Of a stretch of 64,000 nucleotides of DNA, positions 9,726 to 17,989 are shown piece by piece. The stretch is from Bacteroidota bacterium (lineage in GTDB: Bacteria; Bacteroidota; Bacteroidia; B-17B0; Aurantibacillaceae). A model generated the notes under the pieces. That model was not told the DNA's origin. It did no database searches and saw nothing but the letters and a program-made list of their open reading frames with translations. The number at the start of each line of letters is the position of its first letter. Position 1 is the stretch's first letter. The DNA is taken from contig JADJSH010000007.1 in assembly GCA_016711805.1 (NCBI GenBank), positions 1-64,000 on the forward strand, written 5' to 3'. A program made the position numbers and the translations under genes.

Positions 9726-9769
9726 TTTTCCGCTTTTTCGGAGAGAAAAACTTCGGTAATTCGAAGGTA
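9726..9769. repeat. Inverted-repeat partner, right side of toxin/immunity module
   Basis: ccgctttttcggag plus acttcggtaattcgaaggt; matches the unit at 8461-8506 in reverse orientation. It is about 1.25 kb from its partner and 27 bases from the transposase stop codon. Confidence 0.6.
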
Positions 9770-9796
9770 CGGATTTTTGGTAGGTTTCACAATTTA

Positions 9797-11092
9797 TTAT
9801 TTTTTACTATTTAAACATGCTCCTGTGCACTGTATACATTTTGCACATTTGTTGTTTTCCACTCTCAGTTTATGTGCTTTTTTTAATCGGTTTTTTACAT
9901 TAAAACCCAATGGTTTACCAAAATATACTTCATGTGGTGTGCGTGGTCGGTGTTTATAATGTGGACGTAACATATTGTAATCATTCACCACAAATTTTAA
10001 GAATCGATCAAGTTCCCGTATCGAAAAAAATTTCCTGTTTTTTAAATACCTTCCTTTTACTGTTCGGTGAACTGCTTCAATAGGTGAGTTGGAATATTTT
10101 ATATCCTTTAATGAGCGTATTTTCACAATCTTATGTTCGCGCAATAATTCAATAAATTTATCCACCTCCTTGTTATGGTTTTCTCTTCCACCATCAGCCA
10201 CTAAATAACTTTTTGTTTTTATAGGATGCTGACTTATTGTTTTTAAGGAACGTGTTATTGTGCGCCTAACATTTGATTGTCGCAAGGTACTTCCAACATA
10301 ATAACCAAGAATCATTTTAGAGTAATTGTCCATCATTACAGTAATATAAGCAAACGATCCATTTGCCATTGGATAATAGGTAGTATCCAAATGCCAGTAT
10401 TGATTGGGATAATCGGCTTGTAGGCCAACTGTTTTCATCGATTTTTTAACGAGTTTTCGCTTTCTACCCAAAAGGTTGGCATATTTATACCAAGAATCCA
10501 AACTAGCCATTACTCTTTTTTTTCGTAAGTAATGAGATTGAATTGCAACAATGGGCCAATAATCAAATTTTGGATTAAAGAGTGCCTTGCGTATTTTTTC
10601 AATCTCTTTTAAATGCAATTGATGTGGATGTCGCTTAACACATAAGGAGGTATAAGAATCAAAACAAGTGAATTTCGATTCAAGTATCCATTGGTCGTAC
10701 ATGGCTTTGTGAATTCCAAATAGCTTTAACACTTGCTCTGTTTTGAGGTGTTTGCTTAAGTATTCAATAGAAAGTAAAACACGTTTTCGAAGCTCCATGT
10801 CTTTTCGTCCTTTTAAAAGTGCAGGAGTGATGTTGCTGCGCAATGCAATCCAACAGCGTGATAAGGCAAGCAGTGTTTGTTTTAATTTTTTAGCTTCCAT
10901 TAGCCATTGCTGACTTTTAAATGCATTGTCGAAATGGTATCGAAATTCATGACCTTGGTATTTTCCTAAATCTGATTTTCGCCAAGTGCTAATAGTCGAG
11001 TAGGGTATACTTCGCCTGAAATCGAGTGGCAACAGGTTCTCGTTGCCTGTAGCGTATAAAAACACTACCGATGAGTCGTATTTGTTTTTCAT
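9797..11092 (-). mobile_element. DDE integrase-core transposase (IS3/IS481-like)
   Basis: 431-residue transposase in a single intact frame. The N-terminal ~120 residues carry a helix-turn-helix-like segment (IPYSTISTWRKSDLGKY). The integrase core has the DDE triad: HLDTTYY (first Asp, ~residue 237), LVADGGRENH (second Asp) and SPIEAVHRTVKGR (Glu). Next comes the segment DYNMLRPHYKHRPRTPHEVYFGKP, typical of rve-type cores. The basic C-terminus has an unusual CAKCIQCTGAC cysteine cluster that may bind zinc. I could not identify terminal inverted repeats or target duplications, so the element ends are unknown. It borders a tRNA fragment and repeats, consistent with an insertion hotspot. Confidence 0.85.
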
Positions 11093-11244
11093 TTTAAAAA
11101 AGGGTTTTTCCTTTTTTGTACGAATGATTGTTGCTTAAAAGCAAAATACAAACCGATAGTTTTTAACAACTTGTTTTTGAAAAAGCAATTCGAATGAATG
11201 CTTGTGCGTGATTTGTATTCATTAAAATTATAGTGTGAGTAGAT

Positions 11245-11332
11245 GTCATGCTGGACTTGATCCAGTATCTGCGTGTTAGCTTTTATGGTATTAATCCCGC
11301 CCGCAGATTCTAGATTAAATCTAGAATGACGG
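11245..11332. repeat. Foldback repeat family C, copy 1
   Basis: gtcatgctggacttgatccag...ctagattaaatctagaatgac forms a long imperfect hairpin of ~90 bases. The downstream flank ggccaggcgcacggt is also repeated after copy 2 (12185-12290) in the same orientation. One arm plus the flank recurs at 14306-14348. Confidence 0.8.
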
Positions 11333-11361
11333 CCAGGCGCACGGTTCTTTATTAATAACCC

Positions 11362-11387
11362 TTATTGGTGATAACACCAACAAGGGC
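11362..11387. repeat. Family A half-repeat
   Basis: Right half only (ttggtgataacaccaacaaggg). The rest of the 435-base gap between the transposase and the ORF6N gene shows no gene; apart from this unit and repeat C copy 1 it is plain AT-rich sequence. Confidence 0.75.
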
Positions 11388-11533
11388 ATGAGGTTACATA
11401 GGTGTTTACGATGTAATAAATTGAATTAGAAAACAATAGCACAATTTTTAGCTGTTCCGAATTTTAATTTTCAGTCAAAATGAGTTTTTATGTTAGTACT
11501 AACTAGTCTATATTTCGATTTTAATAATTGTAT

Positions 11534-12079
11534 ATGAAAAAATTACAAAATGAATTGAGTTTACCGGATGAGGTAATAATGAATAAAATTTATTTGATTC
11601 GTGGTCACAAAGTGATGTTGGATAGAGATTTAGCTGAATTGTACGGTGTGGAAACGAAAAGACTAAAAGAACAAGTAAAGAGAAATAAAAATCGTTTCCC
11701 AAGTCATTTTATGTTTGAATTAACGAAAGAAGAAGACTTTGTTTTAAGGTCGCAAAATGCGACCTTAAAACAAGGTGAACATTCAAAATACTTACCATTC
11801 GTGTTTACAGAACATGGTATTTTAATGCTTTCTAATGTTTTAAAGAGTGAACAAGCTATTTTGGTGAGTATTAAAATTATTGATGTATTTGTGCAAATGC
11901 GCCAAATGCTTGTCGATAATACAGAGTTGCGTTTGGCAATTGAAGAAATCCGAAAAAAGACCGATAACAATACTAAAAACATCGAGGTTGTATTTCAGTA
12001 TTTGGATGAATTGATAGACAAAAAGGAGAATGAAAAACCTCGAAAAGCAATTGGATATAAACTAAAAGGGAAAAAGTAA
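11534..12079 (+). CDS. ORF6N-domain (KilA-N-type) DNA-binding protein
   Basis: 181-residue protein with the ORF6N domain near the N-terminus: IYLIRGHKVMLDRDLAELYGVETKRLKEQVKRN, then FPSHFMFEL and LPFVFTEHGILMLSNVL. ORF6N is a phage- and plasmid-associated DNA-binding fold common in Bacteroidota accessory regions. The C-terminal third is a coiled-coil-like helix with a basic tail. The ATG at 11534 is preferred over the TTG two codons upstream. A 35-base palindrome (11739-11773) lies within the coding sequence over the LRSQNATLKQ segment. The gene is flanked on both sides by family A and family C repeats in the same orientation. Its role is unknown; regulation or phage-related defence are possibilities, not conclusions. 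Confidence 0.85.
   Translation: MKKLQNELSLPDEVIMNKIYLIRGHKVMLDRDLAELYGVETKRLKEQVKRNKNRFPSHFMFELTKEEDFVLRSQNATLKQGEHSKYLPFVFTEHGILMLSNVLKSEQAILVSIKIIDVFVQMRQMLVDNTELRLAIEEIRKKTDNNTKNIEVVFQYLDELIDKKENEKPRKAIGYKLKGKK
11739..11773. repeat. Perfect 16-bp-arm palindrome inside the ORF6N gene
   Basis: Arms ttgttttaaggtcgca and tgcgaccttaaaacaa are exact reverse complements separated by AAA. It encodes part of the conserved ...LRSQNATLKQ... segment without disturbing the frame. Confidence 0.95.
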
Positions 12080-12084
12080 TTCTT

Positions 12085-12151
12085 GCCTTTGCAGGTGTTA
12101 TCACCTGCAAAAAAAATAATAATTATTGTTGGTGATAACACCAACAAGGGC
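12085..12151. repeat. Family A hairpin repeat, complete copy
   Basis: gcctttgcaggtgttatcac... and ...gtgataacaccaacaagggc, separated by an AT-rich loop. It begins six bases after the ORF6N stop codon and could act as a transcript-end hairpin for that gene. Confidence 0.8.
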
Positions 12152-12184
12152 TTGCGGTCACTATTTGAATTGCATTGTGCGTTG

Positions 12185-12290
12185 ATGTCATGCTGTCCTG
12201 ATAACTATCGGGATTGATCTAGTATCTGCCTGTTAGCTTTTATGGTGTTAATACCGCCCGCAGATTCTAGATTAAATCTAGAATGACGGC
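12185..12290. repeat. Foldback repeat family C, copy 2
   Basis: Same orientation and same right arm (cagattctagattaaatc) as copy 1. The left arm is interrupted by a small extra hairpin, tcctgataactatcggga. The remainder of the 254-base gap before the convergent gene has no gene. Confidence 0.8.
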
Positions 12291-12333
12291 AAGGCGCACG
12301 GTAATTATTCCTCAATCACATTCAACCTTCCCT

Positions 12334-13957
12334 CTATTTCCCCTTTACACTCAATTCAACACCATTCAAAATGGTTTGTGTAGCATAGTTTAAAAAATAA
12401 CGGTGTGGATTGTTGGGCATTTGTAGCACGGTGGTGCGGGTTATTCCTTTTTTAGATGGATTGCTATCACTGATAATGAATTTATTTAGTAAAAAGGTTT
12501 TCAATTTGCCTTTTAAATAACCATCATCATTTTTTGTTCCTACTTGTTCAACCTTTAAATCGTGGTAGTTAAAAACCATTGTTCCACTTGAAAAATTTTC
12601 ATAAGCTATAAATGAAAAAGATGCTGCATCTATTTGTCCGCTTTTTATGGACAAGTGTTTTGCTTGTTCTAAAATCGGATTAAAAGAGCTTAATGGCATT
12701 GCTGTAATGCTGCCAGAGCAATAAAACAAAACGTTTGTATCTTTTAATGGAAAAGAATACTGTTCTTTTAGTTTTCCTTGGTTCATTAAATCGCCCATTA
12801 AATTTGCTTCTATTTTACTGTTGGACGTATACAGCAGGGTGTCGTTTTGAATTCCAGTAATACTTCCATTTACATTACTAATAAATATTTTTCCTGTAGT
12901 AGTTTCACCAGGGTTGTACACTTCAAATTTGATTGTTCCATCTGTTACTTGTATCGTATCAATAGATACATAAAATGGAATTTCTTTTACAATGGTTTGT
13001 AAGCTTGGTTTGTTAATTTTTTGTAAGGGCAATGTATTGTTACGATATGCATCAAATAGTACTGTTTTAAGTTCTATTTTTTTTATTACAAGTGTATTGG
13101 TTTCTAAAAGTGATTGCATGTCCAGTTGTTGCATTTGTATGCTGTAGGCTGTGGCTGTAAGTCGGGTGGTTTGTCCTCCAACAACTTTATGGAATTCCTT
13201 TTTGCTATAATTCGGCATCAGTTGTATAGAATCAATTATAAGCGAAGAATCGGTAGATGATGCATCGAGCTTTTTTTCCATGCAAGGTGTAAAGACCATT
13301 TTGAATTTGATACGAAAAAGTATTCATCGTTAATTCCATTTCTTCTATGGATACTAACTGATTTTTTAATTGTTTCGGCATTCAGCTCTATGTTTTGTAG
13401 TTTGAGAGTATTGTTATACGACTTGAACAGAACATTTGTGTCAATGTTGTTTTTATAAATAGTGAATGCAGCATTGTCAATTTGAATATTTTTGATGCTT
13501 ATTGATTTTATTTTTTTTGACAATAGGTTGTTCCACTTAAAGGTTGCCTCCCTTGATTGAATGCCCTTGTAAATAGATAGTTCAGGCTTTTTAAATTCAA
13601 TGCTTCCAATGTTAAGTGCATGCTTGTTTACATAATCGAGAATCGAAATATGAAGTAGGGATAAGGAGGAGGCTTTAAATAAATAACTTGTTTTGGGGTT
13701 ATGTAGTAGTAGATTTGGACTAATAATAATGTTATTTATGGTTATTGAATTGGCTAATAAATTAATGGTTAGTTCATCTATAAATAAATGATATGTTCTT
13801 TGCTTTCTTCCGATACTTTTTTGCTTAGTGATTGGATAAGTCGTTCGTTAAAAAAAGTATTGAGTAATAAACGAGCGGAAATGAAAAGGATAAGAATGCC
13901 AAGTAGTGTATAAGAAATTATTTTTGTGAAAGTGGAAGATGGTTTGCGTTTTTGCAT
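12334..13957 (-). CDS. Membrane-anchored AsmA-like protein of unknown function, frameshifted
   Basis: Starts at 13957 with a short cytoplasmic stretch MQKRKPSSTFTK and one transmembrane helix (IISYTLLGILILFISARLLL). A long beta-rich periplasmic part follows, rich in segments such as IKKIELKTVLFDAYRNN and ISNVNGSITGIQNDT, resembling AsmA/DUF748-type lipid-transport or envelope proteins of Bacteroidota. The frame changes near 13785, 13525 and 13300, but the three parts are collinear and together give ~540 residues. The last segment (321 codons to 12334) is uninterrupted. No recognisable catalytic motif. Function assignment is tentative; the resemblance is in general composition, not in a specific signature. 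Confidence 0.55.
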
Positions 13958-14098
13958 GGTATAAATTTACCATTCAAAAAAGGGATCTGTATTGTATAAT
14001 TGTGGTTAGATGTTGCATTATTCACTTGTGGGGAAGGGTTGTATTTATTAGGCTACGTTATGCTAAAAATCTTTGATGTTCAAATCAAATACTATTTC

Positions 14099-14289
14099 GA
14101 AGCAGCGCGTAAGCCCGAAAACATTAGGAGTCGACAAGGGGTGAACGCTTTTTTATTAAAAAATCAAGAGATGTAACGATTCTTTTCCGAATTGGTATGT
14201 CATCCGTAGATTTTTATAAAAAAGCGAGAGGAGGGAAGGATTAATGTTTTCTTGATTTTTTGTTGCTTTTTTATCAAGAAAAAAGCAAA
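14099..14289 (+). repeat. Dispersed ~190-bp repeat, family B, copy 2
   Basis: Matches 4135-4320 at both ends and at internal blocks gtgaacgctttttta, gtagattttt and atgttttcttg; the interior has diverged. It ends tatcaagaaaaaagcaaa. Confidence 0.7.
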
Positions 14290-14370
14290 AATCAAAACCC
14301 CTCCGGCAGATTCTGAATCAAATTCAAAATGACTGGCGTGCTCACGGTTCTTATCTACAATCAATATTTT

Positions 14371-14435
14371 GCCTTTGCAGGTGTTATCACTAAAAGAAAA
14401 AAGTAATTGTTGTTGGTGATAACACCAACAAAGGC
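14371..14435. repeat. Family A hairpin repeat
   Basis: gcctttgcaggtgttatcac ... gtgataacaccaacaaaggc; the inner end of the left half is missing (only ...ttatcac remains), but the outer stem is intact. Confidence 0.8.
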
Positions 14436-14484
14436 TTTTAATCTATCGTCTCACATCTAATATCTTACGTCTAAAATCTAATAT

Positions 14485-14997
14485 CTAATTTCCAATTTCC
14501 TTCAATACATGCCTTGCACGTGCATGAAAAGCAGCCGTTGTTTTAGGTAATTGATCATCGATAGCAGCTTTTAGCTCAGGAATTAATTCGGGATATAATT
14601 TGCAATGGTTAGCAATGATTTGCATGGAAAAAACTTTTACAGCTACTGTTTCATTTGGTGCTAACATAAATTCAAAACAAATATCAATGAGTTTCCCTTG
14701 GTATTCTTCTGGAATAATTTGTTTGCTTAGGGTGTTTTGAATATTACGTTTGATTCCATCTATTTTAAAACTTTTTACAGAATCAATTAATTGAGGAACA
14801 TAAGGTGTTACCAATTCTGGATGTTTTTCAGATACAGAAGAAATGATCCAGGAAGCACGTTGTGGAAGTGGTGCTTTTCCCTTGTAAACAATATCAATGA
14901 TCTTTTTAAACTCCTTTGCATTGCCACCTATTGCTTTGGTGATAAGGTCGGTATTGTTACGAGAATGTTCTACTAATAATTGTTCTTCGTAATTCAT
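14485..14997 (-). CDS. HEAT-repeat-like helical protein
   Basis: 170-residue all-helical protein, cytoplasmic, without signal or membrane segment. Pairs of helices such as RASWIISSVSEKHPELVTPYVPQLIDSV and FSMQIIANHCKLYPELIPELKAAID have the spacing and hydrophobic pattern of HEAT/adenosylcobalamin-type repeats. Small proteins of this type are frequent and uncharacterised in Bacteroidota; DNA-alkylation-repeat proteins are a distant possibility. It is intact, with its own A-rich leader. Function unknown. Confidence 0.6.
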   Translation of the reverse strand: MNYEEQLLVEHSRNNTDLITKAIGGNAKEFKKIIDIVYKGKAPLPQRASWIISSVSEKHPELVTPYVPQLIDSVKSFKIDGIKRNIQNTLSKQIIPEEYQGKLIDICFEFMLAPNETVAVKVFSMQIIANHCKLYPELIPELKAAIDDQLPKTTAAFHARARHVLKEIGN

Positions 14998-15080
14998 TTT
15001 TTTGTGATGAAGATATAAGGTGATTTGGTAATAAGGTTATGAACTTATTTTTTTAAAATCATCAATTTTATAATAAATTT

Positions 15081-15132
15081 CTTTGCTCCTCTTTGCGAAA
15101 AAAGCTTTGCATTCTTTGCGGTTAAATATTTT
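15081..15132. repeat. CTTTGCG-type intergenic repeat
   Basis: ctttgcgaaaaaagctttgcattctttgcggttaaat; the same pattern occurs at 6898-6953 and 17104-17154. The remainder of the 235-base gap is caccaatcaccattc-type simple sequence. Confidence 0.6.
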
Positions 15133-15232
15133 ATTTTTTCTAAGAGATTGTTCAGTCGGAGACTCCTTATGTGTAATCACCACTAATCACCAATCTCCCT
15201 TCAAAATTCACCCTTCACCAATCACCATTCTT

Positions 15233-16441
15233 TTACTCCACATGCACAACCAATCCTTTTAAGTATTCACCTTCAGGATGAAAAATGTTTACGCAGTGGT
15301 CGGGCGGTTGCGACAAATGATGCAATACACGTACTGTTCGTCCGGCTTCAATTGCAGCTGCCATAACTGTACTGTTGAATGTGTTTTTATCTACCACTTG
15401 TGAGCAGGAGAATGTAAATAACAAACCTCCCGATTTAATTTGTTTGATAGCTTCGTAATTTAATCGTTTGTAGCCCATCACCGCATTGTGTTTTACATTT
15501 TGATGTTTAGCAAATGCAGGAGGATCTAATACAATAATATCGTAAGTGTTTTCTCGGTTCTTTAAAAAATCAAATGTATCCACTGCATGTGATTCATGAT
15601 TTTTAATGTTGTTCAAGGCAATGTTTCTATCGGTAAGCTCAATTGCTTTTTTTGAAATATCGATAGAATGTACCTCTTTAGCGCCAGCATTCGCAGCATA
15701 TACCGAGAATCCTCCTGTATAACAAAATGTATTTAATACTGTTTTTTCGTTGGAGTAGGAGCCAAGCAATGCTCTGTTTTCGCGTTGATCTAAAAAGAAT
15801 CCTGTTTTTTGTCCGCCTTCCCAATCTACTTGAAATTTATTATCGTTTTCCAAAGCAATGGTTTCGATGGTTGCATTTTCTTTTTTCCATAAATAACCAT
15901 TTGGTGCTTTTATAGCTGCTTGTTTCGGCATTGTCTCTTCACTTTTGTCGAATACAGCCACTAGTTTTTCGCCAATAATTTCTTGTAATGCTTTAACAAT
16001 ATCTTGTTTTATTAAATGCATTCCAATGGAGTGCGATTGAAAAACAGCAGTGCCATTGTAATAATCAATAATGAAACCAGGCAGTCCATCGCCTTCACCA
16101 AAAAACAAACGGTAACAGTTGGTACTTGGATTATTCGTTAAATTTAATTGTGTACGAAAGTCATATGCTTTCTGAATTTTACTTTTCCAAAAATTATAAT
16201 CGGGCGTAACAGGCGTGAACGAAAACATTCGAATAGCAATAGAACCAATTTGATAATGTCCCATTCCTAAAAATTCGTTTTGTGAAGTATATACTTCAAC
16301 CACATCTCCTTCACTTAAATCATCTTTTGGATAATCGGGTGGTAAGCTTATTTTTTTTATTGCACCCGAAAATACCCAAGGGTGAAATCGTTTTACACTA
16401 TGGTCTTTACCGCTGTGTAATATTACTTTAATCATTTCCAT
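15233..16441 (-). CDS. RlmI-like class I rRNA (cytosine-C5) methyltransferase
   Basis: 402-residue SAM-dependent RNA methyltransferase. An N-terminal PUA domain (KRFHPWVFSGAIKK, then GDVVEVYTSQNEFLGMG) precedes a central RlmI/RlmK-type linker (GGQKTGFFLDQRENR) and a Rossmann catalytic domain with motif I VLNTFCYTGGFSVYAANAGA, VHSIDIS and the motif IV segment IIVLDPPAFAK, then FTFSCSQVV with the Cys/Ser pair near the end. This is the layout of E. coli RlmI, which modifies 23S rRNA. I chose the ATG at 16441, giving MEMIKVILHSGK, because it lies just past the stop codon of the Sua5-like gene (16444); the longer open frame would overlap that gene. Probably co-transcribed with it. Confidence 0.88.
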   Translation of the reverse strand: MEMIKVILHSGKDHSVKRFHPWVFSGAIKKISLPPDYPKDDLSEGDVVEVYTSQNEFLGMGHYQIGSIAIRMFSFTPVTPDYNFWKSKIQKAYDFRTQLNLTNNPSTNCYRLFFGEGDGLPGFIIDYYNGTAVFQSHSIGMHLIKQDIVKALQEIIGEKLVAVFDKSEETMPKQAAIKAPNGYLWKKENATIETIALENDNKFQVDWEGGQKTGFFLDQRENRALLGSYSNEKTVLNTFCYTGGFSVYAANAGAKEVHSIDISKKAIELTDRNIALNNIKNHESHAVDTFDFLKNRENTYDIIVLDPPAFAKHQNVKHNAVMGYKRLNYEAIKQIKSGGLLFTFSCSQVVDKNTFNSTVMAAAIEAGRTVRVLHHLSQPPDHCVNIFHPEGEYLKGLVVHVE

Positions 16442-16443
16442 CG

Positions 16444-17064
16444 TTAAATAAATTCTTCTAGTTGTCCTAATCCTTGTCGAAGGATGGTAAACTCTCCTTC
16501 GCTGCAATCAACCACTGTCGATGCTTCTACATTTCCGTATCCACCAGCAATCACAATATCCACAATGTCTTTGTATTTTTCGTGAATCATCTCGGGATCG
16601 GTAGTGTATTCAATTATTTCATCTTCATCGTGTACCGAAGTACTCATAATTGGGTTGCCTAAATGTTTTACTATTTCCCTACAAATTAAATTATCAGGTA
16701 TACGAATACCAACTGTTTTTTTTGTGCTTTTAAAAAGTTTAGGAACACTGTTGTTGGCTTCCAATATAAATGTAAACGGACCAGGTAATGCTTTTTTCAT
16801 TACTTTGTAGGTACGTGTATCAATGGGTTTTGTGAAATCCGAAAGGTGACTTAAGTCGTGGCAAATGAATGAAAAGTTCGCTTTTTCGGGATTGATGTTT
16901 TTTATTTTGCAAACACGTTCAACTGCTCGTTGTTTGTTAATGTCGCAACCAATTCCATAAACCGTATCTGTAGGGTAGATAACAACACCGCCATCGCGCA
17001 AGCATTTTACTACTTGTTCAATTTCTTCAAAATTTGGTTTGTTAGGGTTGATGCGTAAAAGCAT
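16444..17064 (-). CDS. Sua5/YciO/YrdC-type threonylcarbamoyl-AMP synthase
   Basis: Makes threonylcarbamoyl-AMP for the t6A modification of ANN-decoding tRNAs, or is a YciO-type paralogue. The YrdC fold is clear: GGVVIYPTDTVYGIGCDINK (nucleotide/threonine-binding loop), KPIDTRTYKVMKKALPGPFTFIL and VGIRIPDN, then PIMSTSVH. At 206 residues it is the short, single-domain type. Start ATG at 17064 gives MLLRINPNKPNFEEI. It is followed with no intergenic gap by the RlmI-like methyltransferase, so both genes of the unit serve RNA modification. Distinguishing TsaC from YciO needs phylogeny. Confidence 0.85.
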   Translation of the reverse strand: MLLRINPNKPNFEEIEQVVKCLRDGGVVIYPTDTVYGIGCDINKQRAVERVCKIKNINPEKANFSFICHDLSHLSDFTKPIDTRTYKVMKKALPGPFTFILEANNSVPKLFKSTKKTVGIRIPDNLICREIVKHLGNPIMSTSVHDEDEIIEYTTDPEMIHEKYKDIVDIVIAGGYGNVEASTVVDCSEGEFTILRQGLGQLEEFI

Positions 17065-17103
17065 TTTAGTTGTTGGTTAATGGTTGTTAGTTGTTGGTGA
17101 TTA

Positions 17104-17154
17104 TGCTTTGCGTCCCTTTGCGTATAGCTTTGTGTTCTTTGCGGTAAAATTTTC
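17104..17154. repeat. CTTTGCG-type intergenic repeat
   Basis: gctttgcgtccctttgcgtat followed by gctttgtgttctttgcggtaaaat; third copy of the pattern seen at 6898 and 15081. It lies in the 200-base gap upstream of the Sua5-like gene. Confidence 0.55.
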
Positions 17155-17264
17155 AATCACCAATGTTGAATGGTATTCATTTAAACTAAAACAGTAAACA
17201 CTTGTTCATGAAAGGAATTTTGTCCGTTCGAAAACAATTGTTTACTGTTTATTTGATTTGTTGT

Positions 17265-17912
17265 TTATTTTTTTGCGTCCGCTAAAAACTGTGCTAATCC
17301 ACTATCCGTTAAAGGATGTTTTAACAATGCAGTAATTGCACTTAATGGGCAAGTAACAACATCGGCACCAATTTGTGCACAGTTGATAATGTGCATTGGA
17401 TGACGAACAGATGCTGCTAAAATTTCGGTTTCGTAAGCATAGTTATCATAAATTAAACGAATATCTTCAATCAAACGTAAGCCATCCGTTGAAACATCAT
17501 CTAAGCGACCAATAAATGGAGAAACGTAGGTAGCACCTGCTTTAGCAGCTAATAAAGCTTGTCCTGCAGAAAATACCAATGTACAGTTAGTACGAATTCC
17601 TTTGTTTGAAAAATATTTGATTGCTTTAATACCATCTTTAATCATTGGAATTTTTACAACAATTTGTTTGTGTAATTTAGCCAATGCTTCACCTTCTTTT
17701 ACCATTCCTTCGAAGTCGGTAGAAATTACTTCAGCACTTACATCGCCAGTTACAATATTGCAAATGTCAACATAGTGTTTTAAAATATTTTCTTGTCCTT
17801 TGATTCCTTCTTTTGCCATTAATGAAGGGTTAGTGGTAACACCATCTAAAACACCTAAATCTTGTGCTTCTTTAATTTGCTCTAAGTTTGCTGTATCAAT
17901 AAAAAATTTCAT
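17265..17912 (-). CDS. Transaldolase-like fructose-6-phosphate aldolase (TalC/FSA family)
   Basis: Class I aldolase of the small transaldolase family; interconverts pentose-phosphate and glycolytic sugars in the cytosol. MKFFIDTANLEQIKEAQDLGVLDGVTTNPSL is the family N-terminus with the conserved Asp and the TTNPSL loop. IVVKIPMIKDG contains the Schiff-base Lys (residue ~86), and GATYVSPFIGRLDDV and ILAASVRHPMHI follow. The 215-residue length fits TalC/FSA-type enzymes (about 215-220). Such proteins in Bacteroidota are annotated either as fructose-6-phosphate aldolase or transaldolase; sequence inspection alone does not decide between them. It stands alone, with repeat-filled DNA upstream. Confidence 0.92.
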   Translation of the reverse strand: MKFFIDTANLEQIKEAQDLGVLDGVTTNPSLMAKEGIKGQENILKHYVDICNIVTGDVSAEVISTDFEGMVKEGEALAKLHKQIVVKIPMIKDGIKAIKYFSNKGIRTNCTLVFSAGQALLAAKAGATYVSPFIGRLDDVSTDGLRLIEDIRLIYDNYAYETEILAASVRHPMHIINCAQIGADVVTCPLSAITALLKHPLTDSGLAQFLADAKK

Positions 17913-17989
17913 TGTGTTTTGATTAATTAGGTTGAAAAATAAATAACGATTACAAAGTTAATCGAAACGAAAGAGAAAAAAATAGATGT

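Larger units (their letters stand above)
13958..14484. other. Gene-free stretch with three repeat families
   Basis: 527 bases between two minus-strand genes. Holds repeat B copy 2 (14099-14289), one arm plus the flank of repeat C (14306-14348) and a full repeat A (14371-14435), then taatctaatatctaa-type simple sequence. I see no gene or RNA. Confidence 0.7.
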
